Source of the DNA: Pseudomonas sp. P818 | Lineage (GTDB): Bacteria; Pseudomonadota; Gammaproteobacteria; Pseudomonadales; Pseudomonadaceae | Direction: 5' to 3' | Assembly (NCBI RefSeq): GCF_000418555.1 | Contig: NZ_ATKM01000020.1 | Coordinates: 1-64,000, forward strand | DNA length: 64,000 nucleotides | Part shown: positions 57,781 to 64,000 of the stretch, in pieces | Layout: the number at the start of each line of letters is the position of its first letter | Position numbering within the stretch: the stretch's first letter is position 1 | Notes under the pieces: generated by a model | Database searches by the model: none | Told to the model about the DNA's origin: nothing | Seen by the model: only the letters and a program-made list of their open reading frames with translations | Translations under genes and position numbers: made by a program

Positions 57781-59784
57781 ATGGCCGGCCTGATCCCGCA
57801 ATCCTTCATCGATGACCTGCTCAACCGCACCGACATCGTCGATGTGGTGAGCTCGCGCATCCAGCTGAAGAAGACCGGCAAGAACTACAGCGCCTGCTGC
57901 CCTTTCCACAAGGAAAAGACCCCCTCTTTCACCGTCAGCCCGGACAAGCAGTTCTACTACTGCTTTGGCTGCGGCGCCGGCGGCAATGCCCTCGGCTTCG
58001 TCATGGACCACGATCAACTGGAATTTCTCCAGGCGATCGAGGAACTGGCCAAGCGCGCCGGCATGGATGTGCCGCGCGAGGAAAGCGGGCGCGGGCGCAC
58101 ACCGCGCCAACCGGTAGACTCGCCGCTCTACCCGCTGCTCAATGCCGCCGCCGAGCACTATCGCCAGGCCCTGAAAAGCCATCCGCAGCGCAAGTACGCG
58201 GTGGATTACCTCAAGGGCCGTGGCCTGACCGGCGAGATCGCCCGTGACTTCGGCATCGGCTTCGCGCCGCCCGGCTGGGACAACCTGCTCAAGCATCTGG
58301 GCGCCGACGCCCTACAGCAGAAAGTCATGATCGACGCCGGCCTGCTGATCGAGAACGCCGAGAACGGCCGGCGCTACGACCGCTTCCGCGATCGCATCAT
58401 GTTCCCCATCCGCGACAGCCGCGGCCGGGTGATCGCCTTCGGCGGCCGCGTGCTGGGCGACGACAAGCCCAAGTACCTGAACTCACCGGAAACCCCGGTG
58501 TTCCACAAGGGCCAGGAACTCTACGGCCTGTACGAGGCGCGCAAGCACAACCGTGATCTTGACGAGATCATGGTGGTCGAAGGCTACATGGACGTCATCG
58601 CCCTGGCCCAGCAAGGCCTGCGCAATGCCGTGGCGACCCTGGGTACGGCCACCAGCGAAGAACACCTCAAGCGCCTGTTTCGCATCGTGCCCAGCGTGTT
58701 GTTCTGCTTCGACGGCGACGCCGCCGGGCGCAACGCTGCCTGGCGCGCCCTGGAGTCGACCCTGCCAAGCCTGCAGGACGGTCGCCGCGCGCGCTTCCTG
58801 TTCCTGCCCGAAGGCGAGGACCCGGACACCCTGGTGCGCGCCGAAGGTACCGATGCCTTCCGCGCGCGCATCAACCAGCATGCCCAGCCGCTGGCCGACT
58901 ACTTCTTCCAGCAGCTTTGCGAAGAGGCCGACCCGCGCTCGCTTGAAGGCAAGGCGCATCTGGTGACGCTGGCCGCACCACTGATCGACAAGATTCCCGG
59001 CAACAACCTGCGTGCCCTGATGCGCCAGCGCCTGAGCGAGATCACCGGTCTTTCCGGCGAAGCCATGAGCCAGGTTGCCAGCGCCCCGCGCAGCCATGCG
59101 TCCAGCACGCCCAGCCACGCGCCCAGCAGCGACTACCCGGATTACGGCGATATCCCCGACAGCGCCTACTACGACAACCTGCCGGACGTCGGCGGTTACG
59201 AGCAGCCCGCCCCGCCCCAGCCGCAACACTACGAGCGCAACAACGAAGGCGGCAAAGGCAGCTGGAAAAAAGACGGCAGCGGCAAGTGGAACAAGAAGGG
59301 CAAGGGCGATTTCGCGCCACGTGCCCCGCGCACCGCGGTGAGCGTCGAATCACCACATCTGATCGCCCTGCGCACCTTGCTGCACCATCCGCAGCTGGCG
59401 CAAAAGGTCGAGGATGTCAGCCACTTCGCCGACGAAGAGGACACCTACGCGCAACTTCTGGTAGCGCTGGTCGGTGCCCTGCAGAAAACGCCCAACCTGC
59501 GTTCGCTGCAACTGATCGCTCGCTGGCACGGCACCGAACAGGGCCGTCTGCTGCGGGCACTGGCGGAGAAGGAATGGCTGATTCAGGGTGACAACCTTGA
59601 ACAGCAGTTTTTCGACACCATTACTACACTTGCAAACAGTCAATCGCAGAGGCGGCGTGAAAAGGCGCTCCGCAGCATCATTCATAAAAGCCCCAGCGAG
59701 CTCACAGACGAGGAAAAGACATTGCTCAGAGAGCACTACAGCCTCACCTCCTCATCGAGCAGCAAGTCCCCAACTGGCGCCTAA
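57781..59784 (+). CDS. dnaG: DNA primase
   Basis: DnaG makes RNA primers at the replication fork. The 667-residue protein has an N-terminal zinc finger (CPFHKEKTPSF...YYCFGCG, near 40-64), the RNA polymerase core (about 110-430) with Toprim motifs VVEGYMDVI and CFDGDAAG, a Gly/Pro/Lys-rich linker (about 440-520) and a C-terminal DnaB-binding domain. The linker is longer and more disordered than in E. coli (581 residues in all). Confidence 0.97.
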   Translation: MAGLIPQSFIDDLLNRTDIVDVVSSRIQLKKTGKNYSACCPFHKEKTPSFTVSPDKQFYYCFGCGAGGNALGFVMDHDQLEFLQAIEELAKRAGMDVPREESGRGRTPRQPVDSPLYPLLNAAAEHYRQALKSHPQRKYAVDYLKGRGLTGEIARDFGIGFAPPGWDNLLKHLGADALQQKVMIDAGLLIENAENGRRYDRFRDRIMFPIRDSRGRVIAFGGRVLGDDKPKYLNSPETPVFHKGQELYGLYEARKHNRDLDEIMVVEGYMDVIALAQQGLRNAVATLGTATSEEHLKRLFRIVPSVLFCFDGDAAGRNAAWRALESTLPSLQDGRRARFLFLPEGEDPDTLVRAEGTDAFRARINQHAQPLADYFFQQLCEEADPRSLEGKAHLVTLAAPLIDKIPGNNLRALMRQRLSEITGLSGEAMSQVASAPRSHASSTPSHAPSSDYPDYGDIPDSAYYDNLPDVGGYEQPAPPQPQHYERNNEGGKGSWKKDGSGKWNKKGKGDFAPRAPRTAVSVESPHLIALRTLLHHPQLAQKVEDVSHFADEEDTYAQLLVALVGALQKTPNLRSLQLIARWHGTEQGRLLRALAEKEWLIQGDNLEQQFFDTITTLANSQSQRRREKALRSIIHKSPSELTDEEKTLLREHYSLTSSSSSKSPTGA

Positions 59785-59793
59785 AGCCAAAAC

Positions 59794-59815
59794 CGAGGTA
59801 TAATCCTCGGCTTGT
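59794..59815 (+). promoter_or_regulatory. Hairpin with embedded TATAAT upstream of rpoD
   Basis: CCGAGG-TATAAT-CCTCGG is a perfect 6-bp stem with the loop TATAAT, followed by CTTGTTTT. It could be a terminator for dnaG, a promoter -10 for rpoD, or both. No good -35 box is seen at the right distance. Confidence 0.5.
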
Positions 59816-59851
59816 TTTCAGCCCGCCAAGACCTTCAGTGGATAGGGTGTT

Positions 59852-61699
<1,848 letters not shown>

Positions 61700-61704
61700 T
61701 ACCC

Positions 61705-61733
61705 AAACCCCCGGCCCAGGCCGGGGGTTTTGC
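61705..61733 (+). terminator. Terminator after rpoD
   Basis: The stem AAACCCCCGGCC/GGCCGGGGGTTT with a short loop and a T run follows the rpoD stop by six bases. Confidence 0.93.
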
Positions 61734-61782
61734 TTTGTGAAGCACATTGCACACGAAACCTTTATCCAGCCAGATCAAGCGG

Positions 61783-61812
61783 TTGGCGCTGGCGAGAACG
61801 CATCGGTATAAT
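61783..61812 (+). promoter_or_regulatory. Promoter of the tRNA gene
   Basis: TTGGCG at 61783-61788 and TATAAT at 61807-61812 are 18 bp apart, with a GC-rich discriminator (CCGCCGAC) and the tRNA starting 15 bases after the -10 box. Confidence 0.75.
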
Positions 61813-61826
61813 CCGCCGACCTCTGA

Positions 61827-61903
61827 GGGCCTATAGCTCAGTTGGTTAGAGCAGAGGACTCATAATCCTTTGGTCCACGGTTCGAGTCCGTGTGGGCCCA
61901 CCA
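61827..61903 (+). tRNA. tRNA with CAU anticodon (tRNA-Ile2 favoured; elongator Met possible)
   Basis: The 77-base sequence folds as a full cloverleaf with encoded CCA end, T-arm GGTTCGAGTCC and anticodon CAT at 61861-61863. CAU may read Met or, when the C is modified to lysidine by TilS, the Ile codon AUA. The acceptor stem has C4-G69 and C5-G68, which are TilS determinants in E. coli tRNA-Ile2, so I favour Ile2. It is followed by an integrase gene, so its 3' half is the likely attachment site. Confidence 0.95.
61870..61903 (+). other. Probable attachment site (attL or attR) in the tRNA 3' half
   Basis: Tyrosine integrases commonly recombine in the T-arm and 3' end of tRNA genes, leaving the tRNA intact. 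An integrase gene lies 0.7 kb away with foreign-looking DNA between. The second copy is outside the window, so exact limits cannot be set. Confidence 0.5.
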
Positions 61904-61908
61904 CCTTC

Positions 61909-61933
61909 AAAGCCGCGCACTGCGCGGCTTTTG
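61909..61933 (+). terminator. Terminator after the tRNA
   Basis: AAAGCCGCGC pairs with GCGCGGCTTT around a short loop, followed by TTGTC. Confidence 0.88.
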
Positions 61934-61952
61934 TCTATCTGCACGATGACAA

Positions 61953-61994
61953 GTGGACATTGCACAACACCGCAACGTCCACAAATCGTCCACA
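61953..61994. promoter_or_regulatory. Candidate integrase arm-binding repeats
   Basis: CGTCCACA occurs twice, 11 bp apart (61976-61983 and 61987-61994), and the core appears inverted as GTGGAC at 61953-61958. Short direct repeats spaced by one helical turn beside an attachment site are typical of integrase arm sites. Confidence 0.45.
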
Positions 61995-61999
61995 TCACA

Positions 62000-62557
62000 T
62001 CAACGCTTGCTAGGGTGGATACGCTCCAGCAGAACCGCAATGATCTGATCCGCGTCCAGTAGTCCTTCTGATCCCAGGTCAGATTTGAGGGGTAGGAATG
62101 CGCCCAACATCCGCTGGTAGACCTCAACCATAGGGCAGTGCGAATTCAACGACCCTAGGCCGGCGAAGGGGTGGCTGAAGCGCTCCAAATCGTCGATCAA
62201 GTAACTGGCGATCTGAATCAAATGGGACTCATGGTTCCCATCAAACCCCTGATATTTCACCCCTTTCTCGGCATTTGGGTAAGACGCGATAACCCTCTCA
62301 CGATCACCTTCCGAAAGGTGCTGGTAGCTCTCGCTCAGGAAAAAATGCATCTCAAGGACATCCAAGACAAAGTGGACATCCTCCGGTAGCTCGGCATCGA
62401 GCGATAAGCGTGGATACTTCCAATCCAGAACCCAAAGAGCGTTGTCATCGATTGTTCGGCTGACCAGCTCCGGGTCGACGCTGTTCTTGATACCCAATGA
62501 TGCATGGATATCGCAAAGCATTGTCAGCATGAGCTTTTCGACTGGGGTTGGTTTCAT
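62000..62557 (-). CDS. YfbU family protein in the integrated element
   Basis: The 185-residue protein resembles E. coli YfbU in its C-terminal two thirds: EDVHFVLDVLEMHFFLSESY, YQGFDGNHESHLIQIASYLI and VEVYQRMLGAF with ADQII near the end. YfbU has no settled function, though overexpression has been linked to toxicity and cell death in E. coli. A GAGAGGT ribosome-binding site sits seven bases before ATG at 62557. The gene appears lower in GC than the host genes, and it lies between the tRNA and the integrase, where accessory genes of islands often sit. Confidence 0.7.
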   Translation of the reverse strand: MKPTPVEKLMLTMLCDIHASLGIKNSVDPELVSRTIDDNALWVLDWKYPRLSLDAELPEDVHFVLDVLEMHFFLSESYQHLSEGDRERVIASYPNAEKGVKYQGFDGNHESHLIQIASYLIDDLERFSHPFAGLGSLNSHCPMVEVYQRMLGAFLPLKSDLGSEGLLDADQIIAVLLERIHPSKR

Positions 62558-62600
62558 GTGGTGACCTCTCTTCGGTTTAAAGTCCTTATTGGCGACATTC

Positions 62601-63644
62601 CTAATCGCTGCTCCTCAGCCTATTTAGAGGATTCAGATTCACCACATCAGCCAGGTGGCCCGGGCTGAAGTGGGCGTACTTCTGCGTCATGGCCAGGGTG
62701 GCGTGGCCCAGGACGCGCTGTAGGGTCAGGATGTCGCCGCCGTTCATCATGTAGTGGCTGGCGAAGGTGTGGCGCAGGACGTGCGTCAGCTGGCCGTCCG
62801 GCAGCTCCAGGCCGATTTTCTCCACCACCTTGCGAAACAGGTTGTAGCCAGGCCGGAATGGCAGGGCTTTGTCGAGACGCGCCTGCAGGTCGGAGCTGAT
62901 CGGCACCGTGCGGTTCTTGCTGGATTTCGTCTTGCTGTAGTGAATCAGGCAGTTGCGCACCTGGCGCGGCTGCAGCGCCTCGGCCTCACCCCAACGGGCA
63001 CCGGTGGCAAGGCACACCTCGGCGATCAACGCGGCGTCCGAATCCTCTGCGGCCAGGGCCTGCAACAGATCCTGGATCTGCTCGGCCGACAGGTAAGCCA
63101 TCTCGGCTTCGTCAAACTTCAGCGCGCGCACCTTGGCCAGCGGGTTGTCGCCTGCCCACTCGCCCAGGCGTTCCAGCTCGTTGAATACCGCCCGCAGGTA
63201 GGCCAGTTCATGGTTCAGCATATTGGCGCTGATCGGCTTGGGCTTCTCGTCGCCCTTGCTGCGGCCACGGCCTGGCTTAGCCCTGGTGTGTTTGCCCTCG
63301 GCACGCTCGGCCCGGTAGGTGGCAAAGTGGTTCGCGCTGAACTTGTGCGCCTTGGGGTCGCCCATGCGCTCGGCCATGGCCAGCAGCAAAGCCAGGCGCT
63401 GCTCGCCCGTCTTGAGGTTCTGTCCGTGCAGCTTGTACCAGAGGTCGATCAACTGGCTAAGCCGGCGCTCGTCCAGCTTCGGCGCCTTCTCGAACTCGCC
63501 CCTGGAGCCATCGCCCATGATGCGGCGCTCCAGGTGCATGGCTTCGTTCTTCGACTTCACCCGCCGGCGAATGCGCGGGCCAGCACGACCCTCTGGCCGG
63601 CAGTCCACCAGCCACTCGCCGTTGTCCAGTTTCTTGATCGACAT
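62601..63644 (-). CDS. Tyrosine-type site-specific integrase
   Basis: The protein (347 residues from MSIKKLDNGEW at 63644, or 357 from 63674) has an N-terminal arm-binding beta domain (KLDNGEWLVDCRPEGRAG), a SAM-like core-binding domain (about 75-180) and a catalytic domain with the Arg in TGARWGEAEAL, then HVLRHTFASHYM, the His in VLGHATLAMT and the nucleophile Tyr in QKYAHFSP. It should recombine the element at the tRNA. It follows the repressor gene by a few bases or overlaps it, so the two are probably co-transcribed. Confidence 0.92.
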   Translation of the reverse strand: MSIKKLDNGEWLVDCRPEGRAGPRIRRRVKSKNEAMHLERRIMGDGSRGEFEKAPKLDERRLSQLIDLWYKLHGQNLKTGEQRLALLLAMAERMGDPKAHKFSANHFATYRAERAEGKHTRAKPGRGRSKGDEKPKPISANMLNHELAYLRAVFNELERLGEWAGDNPLAKVRALKFDEAEMAYLSAEQIQDLLQALAAEDSDAALIAEVCLATGARWGEAEALQPRQVRNCLIHYSKTKSSKNRTVPISSDLQARLDKALPFRPGYNLFRKVVEKIGLELPDGQLTHVLRHTFASHYMMNGGDILTLQRVLGHATLAMTQKYAHFSPGHLADVVNLNPLNRLRSSD

Positions 63645-63649
63645 CGAGA

Positions 63650-63889
63650 TTAGAGCGGGCTGATTTGGCCGCACTCAGGCGCGGTCAAGTCGCTCATTAA
63701 CCAGAGGACATACTTCTGGAAGCGGGGGTGGTGCGTGATCTTCAGTAGCGCAACAGAGCTCACCTCAATGCGCAGCGCCAACTCGTATTTCTTGTAGCTA
63801 CTCAGACTTATCCCCGTTGCCTCGCACAGCTCTGACTGGGTAAGGCCTTCCTTGAGCCGGATGGCCTTCAGCTTCTCTGCTAACTCCAT
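63650..63889 (-). CDS. Small XRE-type helix-turn-helix regulator
   Basis: The 79-residue protein has a Cro/cI-type fold: LKAIRLKEGLTQSELCEATG, then SLSSYKKYE as the recognition helix, followed by a short tail. It has no protease or dimerisation domain, so it looks like a phage-type repressor or Cro-like switch. Its start is preceded by AGAGGG. Two 20-bp repeats upstream are likely operators. The divergent gene begins at 63983. Confidence 0.88.
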   Translation of the reverse strand: MELAEKLKAIRLKEGLTQSELCEATGISLSSYKKYELALRIEVSSVALLKITHHPRFQKYVLWLMSDLTAPECGQISPL

Positions 63890-63902
63890 TTCTGCATCCC
63901 TC

Positions 63903-63932
63903 TTGACTTGGTTCCGTATGGGTACTTATATT
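63903..63932 (+). promoter_or_regulatory. Rightward promoter of the integrated element
   Basis: TTGACT at 63903-63908 and TATATT at 63927-63932 are 18 bp apart. Operator copy 1 occupies the spacer, so a bound repressor would block polymerase directly. Confidence 0.6.
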
Positions 63933-63950
63933 GGTTCCGTATGGGTACTT
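63908..63950. promoter_or_regulatory. Two direct-repeat operators between divergent element genes
   Basis: An exact 20-bp repeat (core GGTTCCGTATGGGTAC) lies at 63908-63927 and 63931-63950, 23 bp start to start. Each copy contains a near-perfect dyad, GTTCC-N5-GGTAC. The position between the repressor start and the divergent gene fits a lysis/lysogeny-type switch. Confidence 0.75.
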
Positions 63951-63982
63951 TGCTTGGCAATATAACTGAAGAGGGTAACAGA

Positions 63983-64000
63983 ATGCAGATCACCATCGAC
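63983..64000 (+). CDS. Start of a divergent gene of the element (cut by window end)
   Basis: ATG at 63983 is preceded by GAGGG seven bases upstream and by the operator/promoter region. Only six codons (MQITID) are visible, so no function can be given. Confidence 0.5.

Overview
The window is almost entirely Pseudomonas chromosome (Pseudomonas sensu lato; the P. mendocina/oleovorans group is a guess). The evidence is gene content plus gene order: from tyrS at 7.5 kb to the tRNA at 61.8 kb the genes follow, from memory, the order of P. aeruginosa PAO1 PA0668 back to PA0576. The main anomaly is the left end. Positions 1 to about 4,850 are not Pseudomonas: they carry a 5S gene, a 23S gene, a tRNA-free spacer and the 3' part of a 16S gene of Micrococcaceae type, plus the start of a very GC-rich actinobacterial-looking gene. 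This is joined inside a universally conserved 16S block to the 5' part of a Pseudomonas 16S gene with Pseudomonas rrn promoters. The most likely reading is a false assembly join or contamination, not a biological hybrid.

Layout. 1-5,736: chimeric rRNA operon on the minus strand. 5,737-6,298: rrn leader with boxA and four tandem stringent-type promoters. 6.3-12.9 kb: tyrS, an M23 cell-wall peptidase, anmK, erpA, a bactofilin, a coiled-coil membrane protein and argC. 13.0-20.7 kb: a HemJ-like membrane protein, a nitronate monooxygenase-like flavoprotein, an exported PLP enzyme, a DUF805 protein, an SDR, a Ycf46-like AAA ATPase, an exported formylglycine-generating-enzyme-like protein and coq7. 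20.8-26.2 kb: an OsmC protein, vfr, and a contiguous trpE-trpG-trpD-trpC operon with a leader peptide. 26.5-36.0 kb: gph-rpe, an ABC importer and two-component system like agtABCD/agtSR. 36.1-47.4 kb: DUF3530, djlA, the murU-amgK recycling pair, and the divergent lptD-surA-pdxA-rsmA-apaG-apaH-glpE cluster. 47.7-52.5 kb: the prkA-yeaH-spoVR stress cluster. 52.6-57.2 kb: a lipoprotein, cca, folB-folK, plsY and tsaD. 57.4-61.7 kb: the rpsU-dnaG-rpoD macromolecular synthesis genes.

The right end (61.8-64 kb) is the edge of an integrated element: a CAU tRNA is the likely attachment site, followed by a YfbU-family gene, a tyrosine integrase, a small XRE-type repressor and an operator/promoter region driving a divergent gene cut by the window end. 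The island is lower in GC and different in character from its host.

Other points: lptD, an essential gene, is broken by an apparent one-base frameshift near 42,147 (probably a sequence error). trpE and trpG are directly adjacent, without the pyocin cluster that separates them in PAO1. Several families of extragenic palindromes (REP-like) sit between genes, including inside the agt-like operon. No wholly new system is evident; the most informative signals are the rRNA chimera and the partial integrated element.
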